Assembly: GCF_000341085.1 (NCBI RefSeq)
Contig: NZ_ANBA01000017.1
Coordinates: 62,001-126,000, forward strand
Source: Nocardiopsis ganjiahuensis DSM 45031
GTDB lineage: Bacteria > Actinomycetota > Actinomycetes > Streptosporangiales > Streptosporangiaceae
DNA length: 64,000 nt
Direction of reading: 5' to 3'
Shown here in pieces: positions 33,375-42,248 of this stretch. Numbering within the stretch: the first letter of the stretch is position 1; each line of letters begins with the position of its first letter. A program made the translations under genes and the position numbers. The notes below the pieces were generated by a model. It saw only the letters and a list, made by a program, of their open reading frames with translations, did not search any database and was not told where the DNA came from.

Positions 33375-33995
33375 GTGGGTATCTGGATCGCGGCGATCGG
33401 TGCGGGCGTGTGCGCCCTGGGACTGGCGCCCTTCGCCTGGACCTACCTCGCCAGCACGGGACGCAGGGGAACGGTCGACTCCGTACCCCACCGTCCCGTC
33501 GCCGTGGTGCTCGGCGCCGCCGCCTGGAACGACGGACCCTCCCCGCTGCTCGCCCGCCGACTCGACCTGGCCGTACGGCTGATGGAGGCCGGGAAGGTCG
33601 ACCGCGTCCTCGTCTCCGGGGACAACCGCGAGGTCTCCCGCCGGGAGACCGACACCATGACCGACTACCTGGTGGCCCGCGGCGTGCCCGCCGATCTGGT
33701 GGAGGCGGACCCGTTCGGCTACCGCACCTGGGACACCTGCGTGCGGGTCCGCGGACTCTACGGGGTCGACGCGGCGACGATGGTCACGCAGTCCTTCCAC
33801 CTCCCCCGGACCGTCTCCCTGGCCCGCGCGGCCGGGATCGACGCCGTGGGCGTGGGCGACCCCAGCCTCGGCGCCCGCCGCCGGTCCACCCTCATCGGCT
33901 ACGCGCGCGAGGTCGGCGCGGCGGCCAAGGCGCTGAAGGACGCCGTCCTGCGCCCCGAACCCGCGCGCGGGGAACTCACGGACAGGGAGTCCTAG
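33375..33995 (+). CDS. SanA/YdcF-like DUF218 membrane protein, copy 1
   Basis: A 206-residue protein with one N-terminal membrane helix (IWIAAIGAGVCALGLAPFAWTYLA) and a DUF218 domain: RPVAVVLGAAAWNDGPSPLLARRLDLAVRL, VLVSGDN, TDTMTDYLVARGVPADLVEAD, RTWDTCVRVRGLYG, VTQSFHLPRTVSLARAAGID. The pattern matches the SanA (vancomycin high-temperature exclusion) family, linked to envelope integrity. The GTG start has GGAGG upstream. A second copy is encoded at 35741-36601 in the opposite direction, with the uncharacterised 480-residue gene between them. Confidence 0.85.
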   Translation: MGIWIAAIGAGVCALGLAPFAWTYLASTGRRGTVDSVPHRPVAVVLGAAAWNDGPSPLLARRLDLAVRLMEAGKVDRVLVSGDNREVSRRETDTMTDYLVARGVPADLVEADPFGYRTWDTCVRVRGLYGVDAATMVTQSFHLPRTVSLARAAGIDAVGVGDPSLGARRRSTLIGYAREVGAAAKALKDAVLRPEPARGELTDRES

Positions 33996-34128
33996 GGACA
34001 CGCTCCCAGGACCACGGCCCGGGAACGCCCGGCGCCGAACGGCCCGGGCCGCCCCGGCGCGGAAGGTTCCCCCGGGGCCGGTGAGAAGCACGACCTCGGC
34101 GCCGATTCGCGCACAAGCCCTGAGCCGG

Positions 34129-34134
34129 GATAAT
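34129..34134 (+). promoter_or_regulatory. -10 element implying a leaderless transcript
   Basis: GATAAT ends 7 bases before the ATG at 34142, the usual distance to a transcription start, and no Shine-Dalgarno is present. Transcription therefore probably starts at or next to the A of the ATG, as is common in actinomycetes. Confidence 0.5.
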
Positions 34135-34141
34135 CAGCCCC

Positions 34142-35584
34142 ATGAACGCGACCACGGGAAACGAAGACAACAACAGCACGGAGAACGTGGACTGGGCCGC
34201 CCTGGCCCCCGAGGGCGGCGAGCGCATCCCCGAGCTGCTCGAACAGGTCGCGGCCAGCGACAGCGCGCTGTCCGACCTCCACGACATCATCCACTTCCCC
34301 GCACCCGGTCACCGGGCCGCCCCCGAGGCCGTCGACCGCCTGGTCGACATCGCGATCGCGGAGGAGACCCCGCCCGCCGACCGCTGGCGGCCCCTCAGCC
34401 TCCTCCTCGAACTGGTCAGCGCGCACGCCGAGGACCGTTTCCCGCAGAACCGGGACCTCGACCAGTGGCGTGACGAGGTGGCCTGGGCCGTCTCCAACGA
34501 CGTCGAGAAGGTCCGCGCGCAGTACCGCACCTGGATGGAGGAGGCGCCCGACGAGCAGCACCACCACCGGATGCGCAACCGCCTCGCCGTGCTGGAGGCC
34601 GATGACGGCGCCGCGCTCCTCCAGGCCGAGCTGGACACCTACGAGGCCGTCCTGGCCCGGGTTCCCGACCTGGTCACCCTCCTCGAGGGCGCCTCCAACC
34701 GCGGCGGCCTCGACCGCGCGGGGGAATGGGTCAGCTACCTGCTGGGCTTCCTCCCCGACGACGCCGAACGCATCTCCTCCGAGATCACCGGCGCCTCCCA
34801 GATGCTGCTCGCCAAGGACCTGCGCCCCGCGCTCAAGACCCCGGCCTCGGTGCGCGAGATGATGACCCAAGGGCTGGACAGCGGTGAGCCGCTGCCCGCC
34901 GAGCTGTTCGCCCTCGGCCTGGTCGCCGACCCCAAGGACGTCGACACCACCATCGGCCTGACCCACCAGATGGCCGGCGGCAACCTCTACAACTCCTTCG
35001 CCGCCTCGGTGGCGCTGGTCCTGATCCACGGGGAGAACACCCCGCGCGAGGGACTGCGCCGGATCGGACGCGGCGGCGGCACCACCGTGGGCTACGAGGG
35101 CCTGTTCAACGAGTCGTGGCCGCACTGCGGCAACCGCTCCCCGCAGGTCCTGGGCTTCCTGGCGCTCGGCCGCGCCGGGGACCGCGCCCGCCGCCTGCGC
35201 CTGGACATCCTGCCCGGCCTGATCAAGGGCGAGGACGAGTCGCGTGCGCTGGTCACCGGTGTCGGCCTGGAGATCGTCCTGGGCCCCCGCTCCAAGGGGT
35301 ACACGGCCGAGGAGCACGCCCAGGCCGAGTACGACGAGGAGACCCTGAAGGTCCTGTGGACCATCGCGGAGCTGCCCGCCACGGCTTGGGAGGACGAGGA
35401 GTTCACCGCGACCCTGAGCGCCTGGGCGCTGCCGGACAACGCCGAGGAGTTCTGCGCCCTGGTCGGTGTGGAGCCCGAGCCGGAGGCCGAGGAGTCCGCC
35501 GAGGCCGCCGCGCCGCAGCAGCCGCAGGCCCAGCAGCAGGCCCCCACCGGTCTGTTCGGCCGCATCTTCGGCGGCGGCCGCTGA
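34142..35584 (+). CDS. Uncharacterised alpha-helical repeat protein
   Basis: A 480-residue soluble acidic protein that I do not recognise. Helix pairs of about 40 residues recur (for example LSLLLELVSAHAEDRFP, MRNRLAVLEADDGAALLQAELDTYEAVLARVPDLVTLLEGASNR, RSPQVLGFLALGRAGDRARRLRLDILPGLIKG), suggesting a HEAT-like solenoid. The C-terminal tail is low complexity (EAAAPQQPQAQQQAP) and ends TGLFGRIFGGGR, a small amphipathic/Gly-rich end that might touch membrane. No signal peptide or catalytic motif. Likely leaderless. It lies between two oppositely oriented SanA-like genes and is followed by a strong terminator. Confidence 0.75.
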   Translation: MNATTGNEDNNSTENVDWAALAPEGGERIPELLEQVAASDSALSDLHDIIHFPAPGHRAAPEAVDRLVDIAIAEETPPADRWRPLSLLLELVSAHAEDRFPQNRDLDQWRDEVAWAVSNDVEKVRAQYRTWMEEAPDEQHHHRMRNRLAVLEADDGAALLQAELDTYEAVLARVPDLVTLLEGASNRGGLDRAGEWVSYLLGFLPDDAERISSEITGASQMLLAKDLRPALKTPASVREMMTQGLDSGEPLPAELFALGLVADPKDVDTTIGLTHQMAGGNLYNSFAASVALVLIHGENTPREGLRRIGRGGGTTVGYEGLFNESWPHCGNRSPQVLGFLALGRAGDRARRLRLDILPGLIKGEDESRALVTGVGLEIVLGPRSKGYTAEEHAQAEYDEETLKVLWTIAELPATAWEDEEFTATLSAWALPDNAEEFCALVGVEPEPEAEESAEAAAPQQPQAQQQAPTGLFGRIFGGGR

Positions 35585-35605
35585 TCCCTGGCGGCCACCG
35601 GCCGC

Positions 35606-35653
35606 GACGAATCCGTTCCCGGAGCCGCAGGAGGCCCCGGGAACGGGTTCGTC
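35606..35653. terminator. Terminator after the 480-residue gene
   Basis: 17-base arms GACGAATCCGTTCCCGG and CCGGGAACGGGTTCGTC (one T-G wobble) with a 14-base loop lie between convergent genes. Confidence 0.78.
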
Positions 35654-35740
35654 CTGCACGGCGATGACCTTGCCACCAGAGGCGAGATCGGCGCCGGCCC
35701 CGCCTCCGGCGGCAAGGCCGCGCCGGGGGAGCGCCGGGAA

Positions 35741-36601
35741 TCAGGGGGTCTCCTCGTCGGCCAGGGCCAGGGCGTCGTCCACTCCGGTCTCGTAGTCGCC
35801 GAGGAACGTGGGGTCGGGCCGGAACACGGCCGTGCCCAGCGCCGCCACCGCTGCCGGAACCTCGCGCGCCCACCCGTAGACCGTGGCGACACCGCGTTCG
35901 CTCATGCTGGCGGCGCCCACTCCGACCGTGTCGATCCCCGCCGCCTCGCACAGGCGCACCGCGCGCGGCAGGTGGAACTCCTGGGTGAGGACCGTGGCCT
36001 CCTCCACCCCGAACACCTCGTTGGCCCGGACGCACGATTCCCAGGTGGAGAACCCGGCGTGGTCGCCGACCACCCGGTCGGCCGGGACGCCCGCCGCCAC
36101 GAGGTAGTCGCGCATGGTGTCGGTCTCGTTGTAGTGCTCGACCCCGTTGTCACCGGTCACCAGGACCGCCCGGACACGGCCCGCCTCGTACAGCTCCACC
36201 GCCAGGTCCAGACGCTGGGCCAACAGGTAGGTGGGCAGGCCGTCGGAACGGACCCCCGCGCCCAGGACGATGGCCACGGGCCGGTCGGGCACCGACGCCG
36301 CGGTGTGGCGCTGGTCCCCGGTGGCGGCCAGCTGCCACACGAACGGCGCACACCCCAGGACGAGCGCGGCCGCGGCCAGCAGGGCCAGGCGGCGCAGAAG
36401 CCGTCCCGGGCGGGCTCCGCCGGTGTCGTCCTCCGCCCCGGCGGAGCCCTCGGGGTACGCGGAGTCCTCGGCGCCGCCGGTGGCCTCCGGGGGCTCCGCG
36501 GTCGCGACGGCCCCGTTTTCGGAGGCGTCGGCGGCCGTTGCGTCGGGTGCGGCCCCGGGGGTGGGGTCCTCGGCGGGCTTCTCGGGTTCGGAGATCGTCA
36601 C
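35741..36601 (-). CDS. SanA/YdcF-like DUF218 membrane protein, copy 2
   Basis: A 286-residue protein from GTG 36601. An acidic, Pro/Ala/Glu-rich cytoplasmic tail of about 90 residues precedes a membrane helix (LALLAAAALVLGCAPFVWQLA) and the DUF218 domain (RPVAIVLGAGVRSDGLPTYLLAQRLDLAV, VLVTGDNGVEHYNETDTMRDYLVAAGVPADRVV, STWESCVRANEVFGV, LTQEFHLPRAVRLCEAAGID). The start is uncertain: no strong ribosome site precedes GTG 36601, and upstream in-frame GTGs would overlap the amine oxidase stop. A paralogue is encoded at 33375. Probably envelope related. Confidence 0.8.
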   Translation of the reverse strand: MTISEPEKPAEDPTPGAAPDATAADASENGAVATAEPPEATGGAEDSAYPEGSAGAEDDTGGARPGRLLRRLALLAAAALVLGCAPFVWQLAATGDQRHTAASVPDRPVAIVLGAGVRSDGLPTYLLAQRLDLAVELYEAGRVRAVLVTGDNGVEHYNETDTMRDYLVAAGVPADRVVGDHAGFSTWESCVRANEVFGVEEATVLTQEFHLPRAVRLCEAAGIDTVGVGAASMSERGVATVYGWAREVPAAVAALGTAVFRPDPTFLGDYETGVDDALALADEETP

Positions 36602-36677
36602 ACCAGGGGAGACGCCCGGGACACGGGCGGAGTTCCGGTCGTCCCCGAACCCGGTGCACCGCACCCGCGGTCCGTGC

Positions 36678-37964
36678 TCAGCCGTACATGCGGCGGAGCG
36701 CGGACACGGCACTGTCCACCACCCGCCGGTCGGTGAGCCGAGCGACCCGGTGGGCGTGCTCCCCGCCGTTGAAGCCGAGCAGCACCGGCTGCCCGAACGC
36801 CTTGTGGCCGTTCACCCAGTAGGACCACAGCCCGGGGTCCTCCGGGTCCGACCACTCGATGACGTCGACGTCGGCGGGCCAGAAGACGTCGGGGAACCAG
36901 AGCCAGAGCTTGTCGAGCAGGCCCGCGCCCAGGGTGTCGACGGCGTCCCGTTTCTCCTGCGGCAGGGCCGGGGAGAAGGCCACGGAACCGGACTTGAGAA
37001 CGCCCAGCGGAAGCGTGACGACGCAGCGGTCGCCCCGGACCTCCTCCCCGCCGCGCAGACGGACCACGGTTCCGTCGGCGCCGTGGCCGACGCCGGTGAC
37101 GACCGCGCCGGTGCGCACGGGCAGACCGTCGCGCACCTGTTCGACCAGCCGGTCGTAGCCGTCGGACAGGAGCAGGTCGCCGCCGCGCCCGCCCACCCCC
37201 TCCTCGTCGGCGGTGACGGACAGCTGGTGCGGTTCGGCCCCGTACTCCTGCGCGTAGACCATGTTGGCCGCCGAGCGCAGCGCGGGGGAGGGGCGCTCGG
37301 GCAACACGGCGGAGATGGGTGTGGTGTCGGCGTCGGGCCGCTCGTCCATGTCCTCGGTGATCCGCTCCAGCTCGCGCAGCGCCGAGCGGTCGCGCCCGGC
37401 GACGCTGTCGTAGTCGAACGGCAGAGCCCGGCCTCCGGAGCGCTTCAGTACCTCGGTCATTGGGTTGCCCTTGTGCCCGTGGATCCAGGAGGCTCCGAGC
37501 TCGGCGGGCATGCCGTCCACCCATGTGGTCCAGGCCCGCCCGCCGACACGGTCCCGCGCCTCCAGGACGGTCACACGCAGCCCTGCCCCGGCGAGCGCTC
37601 GGGCGCAGGCGAGCCCGGCGAAGCCCGCGCCGACCACCGTGACGCTCTGGCCCTCCCGGGCGGTCTCCAGGACCTCCTCGGCGGCGCGGCGGCCGCTCAG
37701 CAGCGCCCCGGTGGTGGTGGCGGGGGCCTCCTCCGAGGTCGCTTCCCCGGCGAAGAACAGGCGTCCGCCGACCGGAGCGGCCAGGAGCCCGCGGACGGAG
37801 GCCCCGAGCGGGTTCGGGGGCAGGTAGGAGTAGGAACCCAGCGCGAAGGGGTCTTCCGACCACGACGTGCGCAGGTACCGGGTGGGTTCGGGGATCAAAC
37901 TCGTCCGCCAATCTTCCGAGGGGTGGTCGTCCGGCGGGGCGGCACCGGAACCAGGATCGCGCAC
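36678..37964 (-). CDS. Flavin amine oxidase with circularly permuted sequence order
   Basis: About 428 residues if GTG 37964 is the start; this start is weak (no clear ribosome site), and TTG 37898 or GTGs further upstream are alternatives. The order of parts is abnormal. Residues about 24-100 carry what is normally the C-terminus of a flavin monoamine/polyamine oxidase: IPEPTRYLRTSWSEDPFALG, SYSYLPPN, GGRLFFAGEATS, TTTGALLSGRRAAEEVLE. The frame then runs directly into the normal N-terminus, VTVVGAGFAGLACARALAGAG and LEARDRVGGRAWT, and continues to FPDVFWPADVDVIEW, LLGFNGGEHA and SALRRMYG, where it stops exactly where IPEP would normally follow. Both FAD-contacting ends are therefore present, but permuted. 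Confidence 0.8.
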   Translation of the reverse strand: MRDPGSGAAPPDDHPSEDWRTSLIPEPTRYLRTSWSEDPFALGSYSYLPPNPLGASVRGLLAAPVGGRLFFAGEATSEEAPATTTGALLSGRRAAEEVLETAREGQSVTVVGAGFAGLACARALAGAGLRVTVLEARDRVGGRAWTTWVDGMPAELGASWIHGHKGNPMTEVLKRSGGRALPFDYDSVAGRDRSALRELERITEDMDERPDADTTPISAVLPERPSPALRSAANMVYAQEYGAEPHQLSVTADEEGVGGRGGDLLLSDGYDRLVEQVRDGLPVRTGAVVTGVGHGADGTVVRLRGGEEVRGDRCVVTLPLGVLKSGSVAFSPALPQEKRDAVDTLGAGLLDKLWLWFPDVFWPADVDVIEWSDPEDPGLWSYWVNGHKAFGQPVLLGFNGGEHAHRVARLTDRRVVDSAVSALRRMYG

Positions 37965-38050
37965 ACCGGTGACAGACCGGGAGCGGACGCCGCGGAGCGT
38001 CGCGAAAAACCCGCGTGTGTGCCGCGGGGCCGGAGGGCTAGAGTCTGCGC

Positions 38051-39646
38051 ATGTCTGTACGACCACACGGTTCCGCACGGGAACACGCCTCCACACAGCC
38101 CGACGAACTCCCCCCGCGGCTGCGGGCGATCGCCGACCTCATGCCCGGTTCCATGCGGGACGGCGCGGGGATGCACGAGTACGACGGCAGGGCCGCCGAC
38201 CTCTCCCCGGCAGGGGTGCGCGCCGCCCTGGCCGGGCTCGGCGGCGAACCCCTGGACGACCCGCACGACGAGGCCCACCTGGCGGCCTTCGAGAACGGGC
38301 TCCGCTACGAGCTGGGCGAACTGGAGTGGCACCGCGCGAACCCGCTCCACCACGCGGGCGAGATGGACCTCTCCGGCTACGAACGCGAGTACGCTCCCGG
38401 GGCCGAGCGCGACGCCGCGCGGATCCGGCACCTGAAGCTCTGGCCGGCCCTGGCCGACCGCGCGGTCGACGCACTGGACCGGCTCTCCGCACCCGTCGCG
38501 AAGTCCCTCCTCGGAGCCGTCCGCGGGATCGCCGCGGGTGTTCCGGACGACGTTCCCGAGGACGTGCGCAGCGAGGCCCTGGCCGCCCACGCGAAGCTGC
38601 TCGCCCACGTGGAGCACGCCGCAGAGCACGGCGCGGCCGGCGCGGGGCTGGGCGCCGAGGCGCTCCGACGGCTGATGGGCACGGGAGAGGCCATGGAGGT
38701 CGACCTCGACGTCCTGGCGGCACGGGCCGACGCCGAACGCGACCGCCTGCGCGCCGAGCTCGCCGAGGCGGCCGGGCGCCTGGCGCCGGGGCGCGATCCG
38801 ATGGAGTTCAGCCGGGAGCTCACCCGTCGGCACCCCGGCGCCGACGGTGTGCTCGACGCCGCCCGCACGTGGACCCGGATCGCCCTCGACTTCACCGAGG
38901 AGCGCCGACTGGCCCCCTACGCCGACGGCGAGTGCCGGGTGGACGTGCCGCCGCCCGCGCTGCGCTGGGCGACCGCGATGATGGCGTGGTCCGGGCCCTG
39001 GGAGCGGGACACCCCGTCCTTCTACTTCATCACCCCGCCCGACGCCGAGCTGTCCGAGGCGGAGGCGGCCGAGTGGATGGAGCAGTTCAGCCACACCACC
39101 CTCCCCGCGGTGAGCGTCCACGAGGTCGCGCCCGGGCACTTCTCGCACGGACGGGCCCTGCGCCGGGCGCCGAGTCCGGTCCGCCGGGCCCTGCACTCCA
39201 TGACCTTCGCCGAGGGATGGGCGCACTACGCCGAGGAGATGTGCCTGGAGGAGGGATTCGGGGCGTACGCGGCCGAACGCGTGGGCGACCCGGACTGGAC
39301 CGCCGACCACTTCGAGGTCGGTGTGTGGCTGGAGGCGCTCATCCGCGTCACCCGGCTGTCCGTGGCCATCGGCATGCACACCGGGACGATGACGGTGGAG
39401 GAGGCGGCGGCCCGCTTCTCCGAGGACACCCCGCTGCAGGGCCCGGCCGCGCTCTCGGAGGCCCGACGGGCCACCTTCGACCCCACCTACGGCCGCTACA
39501 CCTGGGGCAAGCTGGAGATCATGGCGCTGCGCGAGCGCGCGAAGGAGCAGTGGGGGAGTGAGTTCTCCCTGCCGCGCTTCCACCGCGCGCTGCTGGAGCT
39601 CGGCTCGCCGCCGCTGGGGCTGATCGGTGCCGCCCTGGACGGCTGA
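38051..39646 (+). CDS. DUF885 family protein, putative metallopeptidase-like
   Basis: A 531-residue cytoplasmic protein. The DUF885 signature is clear: AVSVHEVAPGHFSHGRALRR (HExxxxH-like pair, about 356-363), followed by FAEGWAHYAEEMCLEEGF (Glu and His), and RATFDPTYGRYTWGKLEIMALRERAKE. These positions would coordinate a metal as in M32-like peptidases. No signal peptide. The N-terminal half is helical with many Glu/Arg. Divergent from the permuted amine oxidase; the short space between them (about 90 bases) holds both promoters. Activity is not established for most members of the family. Confidence 0.82.
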   Translation: MSVRPHGSAREHASTQPDELPPRLRAIADLMPGSMRDGAGMHEYDGRAADLSPAGVRAALAGLGGEPLDDPHDEAHLAAFENGLRYELGELEWHRANPLHHAGEMDLSGYEREYAPGAERDAARIRHLKLWPALADRAVDALDRLSAPVAKSLLGAVRGIAAGVPDDVPEDVRSEALAAHAKLLAHVEHAAEHGAAGAGLGAEALRRLMGTGEAMEVDLDVLAARADAERDRLRAELAEAAGRLAPGRDPMEFSRELTRRHPGADGVLDAARTWTRIALDFTEERRLAPYADGECRVDVPPPALRWATAMMAWSGPWERDTPSFYFITPPDAELSEAEAAEWMEQFSHTTLPAVSVHEVAPGHFSHGRALRRAPSPVRRALHSMTFAEGWAHYAEEMCLEEGFGAYAAERVGDPDWTADHFEVGVWLEALIRVTRLSVAIGMHTGTMTVEEAAARFSEDTPLQGPAALSEARRATFDPTYGRYTWGKLEIMALRERAKEQWGSEFSLPRFHRALLELGSPPLGLIGAALDG

Positions 39647-39650
39647 CAGC

Positions 39651-39698
39651 ACCGCCCTTCCGGGCCTCTGAGAGCACGCAGGGGCCCGGGAGGGCGGT
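39651..39698. terminator. Terminator between DUF885 and murQ genes
   Basis: 16-base arms ACCGCCCTTCCGGGCC and GGCCCGGGAGGGCGGT (one T-G wobble) begin 5 bases after the DUF885 stop. The remaining sequence to 39857 shows no gene. Confidence 0.75.
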
Positions 39699-39857
39699 TG
39701 TCCGCAGGCCGGGGTGAAAGCGCCGGCGGGCCGGGCGTATGCGTGGTTCTGTCGACACACGGGGGAGCCGCGCACTCCGCCCGCCCCGTGCCGCCCGGAA
39801 ACCCGGAAGGCCGAGCACCCGGGCCCGTGAACCCCCGGTCCTCCGAACCCCTGACCT

Positions 39858-40871
39858 CTAGATCCCCGCGGCCTCCTGCCCCGGCAGGCCCAGATCGGCC
39901 AGAGCCGCCCGTACCCGGCCCCGGTTCTTCTCCAGGGACCGCGCGGCCGTCTCCGCGTCCACCTCGGCCAGCAACGACACCAGTGCCGCCCGCGTGTCGC
40001 CCCCGGCCGCCGTCAACGCCTCGGCGCACGCCTCCTCGTCCAGCCCGGTGGCCTCCACCAGGATGGTGACCACCCGCCCGCGGAGCTTGCCGTTGGTGGC
40101 GTCCACGCCCACCATCAGGTTCGAGTAGGTCCTTCCCATCCGCACCATCACCGCGGTCGAGAAGGCGTTCAGCAGCAGCTTCTGCGCCGTGCCCGCCTTC
40201 ATCCGGGTCGAACCGGCGATCACCTCGGCGCCCGTGGAGACCCCCACGTGCACGTCGGCGCCGGCGGCCAGCGGGGCGTCCGGGTTCGCGCTGATCAGCA
40301 CGGTGGCGGCCGACCGCTCACGGGCCGCCTCCAGGGCACCGCCCACGTACGGGGTCCGGCCGCTGGCGGCCAGGCCGACCACCAGGGAACCCGGCACCAC
40401 CCCGGCCGCGTCGATCCGACCGGACTCCCAGTCGTCCTCGATCCCCTCCACGGCCCGTGCCAGGGCCTCGCCGCCGCCCGCGTGGTGGGCCACCACCCAC
40501 TCGGCGGGGACGCCGTAGGTCGGGGGCAGCTCGGCGGCGTCCTGCGCCGCGATCCGCCCCGAGGTCCCCGCACCGAAGTAGTGGATGGGCGCCCCCCGCT
40601 CCAGCGCCGCCACCCCCAGTTCCACGGCGCGCGCCAACTCCGGCAGCACCGCGCCCACGGCCGCCGCGACGGTGGTGTCCTCGGCGTTGATCTGCCGCAG
40701 GACGTCCAGCGCCGGAAGCAGGTCGATGTCGTAGGTGCCCGTGTTGCGGGCCTCGGTGGGAGCCCGCACGATCACGGCCTCACTGCTGCCCGGGTCCTCT
40801 CCGTCCGGCCCCTGGTCCTGCGGGTTGTGTTCCCTGCCGCCGCGCACTGCGCTCCCCTGTTCGGTCCGCAC
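39858..40871 (-). CDS. murQ: N-acetylmuramic acid 6-phosphate etherase
   Basis: 337 residues in the longest form. The SIS domain carries IHYFGAGTSGRIAAQDAAELPPTYG, with the catalytic Glu in DAAELPPT, and AGSTRMKAGTAQKLLLNAFSTAVMVRMGRTYSNLMV. A C-terminal helical domain follows. The enzyme cleaves the lactyl ether of MurNAc-6-phosphate to give GlcNAc-6-phosphate in peptidoglycan recycling. The GTG at 40871 has GGAAGGA upstream, but family similarity only begins near VRAPTEARNTGTYDIDLLPALDVL (residue 35), so an internal GTG is possible. It lies 92 bases downstream of the RpiR-type regulator, in the same operon. Confidence 0.92.
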   Translation of the reverse strand: MRTEQGSAVRGGREHNPQDQGPDGEDPGSSEAVIVRAPTEARNTGTYDIDLLPALDVLRQINAEDTTVAAAVGAVLPELARAVELGVAALERGAPIHYFGAGTSGRIAAQDAAELPPTYGVPAEWVVAHHAGGGEALARAVEGIEDDWESGRIDAAGVVPGSLVVGLAASGRTPYVGGALEAARERSAATVLISANPDAPLAAGADVHVGVSTGAEVIAGSTRMKAGTAQKLLLNAFSTAVMVRMGRTYSNLMVGVDATNGKLRGRVVTILVEATGLDEEACAEALTAAGGDTRAALVSLLAEVDAETAARSLEKNRGRVRAALADLGLPGQEAAGI

Positions 40872-40963
40872 CCGTGCCTGTCCTTCCGTCCGGTCGCGCC
40901 GGGCCGTGCCCGGACTCCGGACCGCCGAACCGACGCGGGTAGCGGGTCAGTCGTCTCAGCTGT

Positions 40964-42046
40964 CTAGTCGTGGTTTCCGGTGGTGCTGTCGGTGGAGCTC
41001 CCGGTGCTGTCGTCGGGTGCGGCCCCGGCCGTCTCCCCGGGAGCGTCCTCGGGTGTGCTCCCGGGAGTTCCCCCGGGACTGTTCCTGGCGGCGGAGGTCT
41101 CGTTCCGCCGACGCCTGCGGTCGTCGCTGAGCCGCAGTCCCCGAACCGCCTCGTAGGTGGTCTCCAGGGCGGTCTTGCTGTCCGTGTAGCGGATCTGGGC
41201 GAGACCCACGAAGAGGCAGTCCACCACCGTCAGCTGGGCCAGCCGGGAGGCCGTGGCCCCTGAACGGAACAGGGTCTCCCGTGCCGCCGTGGTGAGCACG
41301 TGGTCGGCGAAGCCGATCGGGGAACGGGGGAAGTTGGTGATCGCCACCGTCCGCGCGCCCCTGCGCCCCGCCTCGGTCAGTGCCTGCACGGTGTCTATGG
41401 TGGTGCCGCTGTGCGAGATGCCGATGGCGACGTCGCCCTCCTCCAGCAGGGCCGCGCTCGTGAGCATCACGTGCGCGTCCGACCACGCGAACGACGTCAG
41501 GCCGATCCGGTGCAGTTTCTGCTGGAGGTCGGCGCCGACGAACGCGCTCGCGCCCACCCCGTACACGTCGATCCGCCGCGCGTTCGACATGGCGTCGATG
41601 ACCGCGCGCAGGACGTTCACGTCCATGGCGGCGCCGGTCTCCTCCACGGCGCGCGCGTCCGTGTAGGCGATCTTCTGGACGACGGTGACGAGGGTGTCGT
41701 CGGGATTGATGTCGCTGGCCAGCTCGGGGGTGTTGGTACGCGCGCCGCGGGCCTGCCCGGCCTCGGTGGCCAGGGCCAGCCGCAGCTCGCGGTAGCCGCT
41801 GAAGTCGATGGTGCGGCAGAACCGGATGACGGTGGCCTCGGAGGTCGCACAGTCCTTGGCGAGCTGCGTGATGGAGGAGGCGGCGGCGCGTTCGGGGTCG
41901 TCGACGACCCGTTGGGCCACACGCTGCTCCGCGGGAGCGAGCGAGGGAAGCAACGACCTGATCCGGAGGACGGTCGTGGGGACCGATGACGAAGGGACGT
42001 CATCCCGGTTCACACGGTCACCAGACGGCTTCGGAATTTGCGCCAT
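40964..42046 (-). CDS. MurR/RpiR family transcriptional regulator
   Basis: A 360-residue regulator. The N-terminal HTH_6 domain is LRIRSLLPSLAPAEQRVAQRVVDDPERAAASSITQLAKDCATSEATVIRFCRTIDFSGYRELRL. The SIS sugar-phosphate domain follows (RIDVYGVGASAFVGADLQQKLHRIG, AIGISHSGTTIDTVQALTEA). A Pro/Thr/Asp-rich tail of about 60 residues ends the protein. It precedes murQ in one leftward operon, so MurNAc-6-phosphate is the likely effector. The ATG at 42046 has no Shine-Dalgarno; the leader even carries CCTCC next to the start, and a GAAAGTTTC palindrome lies at 42051. Confidence 0.87.
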   Translation of the reverse strand: MAQIPKPSGDRVNRDDVPSSSVPTTVLRIRSLLPSLAPAEQRVAQRVVDDPERAAASSITQLAKDCATSEATVIRFCRTIDFSGYRELRLALATEAGQARGARTNTPELASDINPDDTLVTVVQKIAYTDARAVEETGAAMDVNVLRAVIDAMSNARRIDVYGVGASAFVGADLQQKLHRIGLTSFAWSDAHVMLTSAALLEEGDVAIGISHSGTTIDTVQALTEAGRRGARTVAITNFPRSPIGFADHVLTTAARETLFRSGATASRLAQLTVVDCLFVGLAQIRYTDSKTALETTYEAVRGLRLSDDRRRRRNETSAARNSPGGTPGSTPEDAPGETAGAAPDDSTGSSTDSTTGNHD

Positions 42047-42050
42047 GGAG

Positions 42051-42059
42051 GAAAGTTTC
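42051..42059. promoter_or_regulatory. Candidate RpiR operator in the murR-murQ leader
   Basis: GAAA-G-TTTC is a perfect short palindrome 4 bases upstream of the regulator start codon, within AGGAAAGTTTCTTTC. RpiR-family proteins often recognise GAAA/TTTC half-sites, so autoregulation is plausible. The site is short. Confidence 0.4.
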
Positions 42060-42248
42060 TTTCGGTCGTGGTGCAGAGTCAACGCACTGAAGGGAAAAAC
42101 CGGGAGATTCAAGGATTTCAAGGGACGGCCCGTGCGGCAAGTGTCCCTGTTCTGATTGCGTGATCCCAGCTCAGGCGGCACCCTGGGTGGCGGGGCGGCA
42201 CGTCTCCACCCAACACACCCGTGTCCGCCTCACAGGGGGGATGGATCC

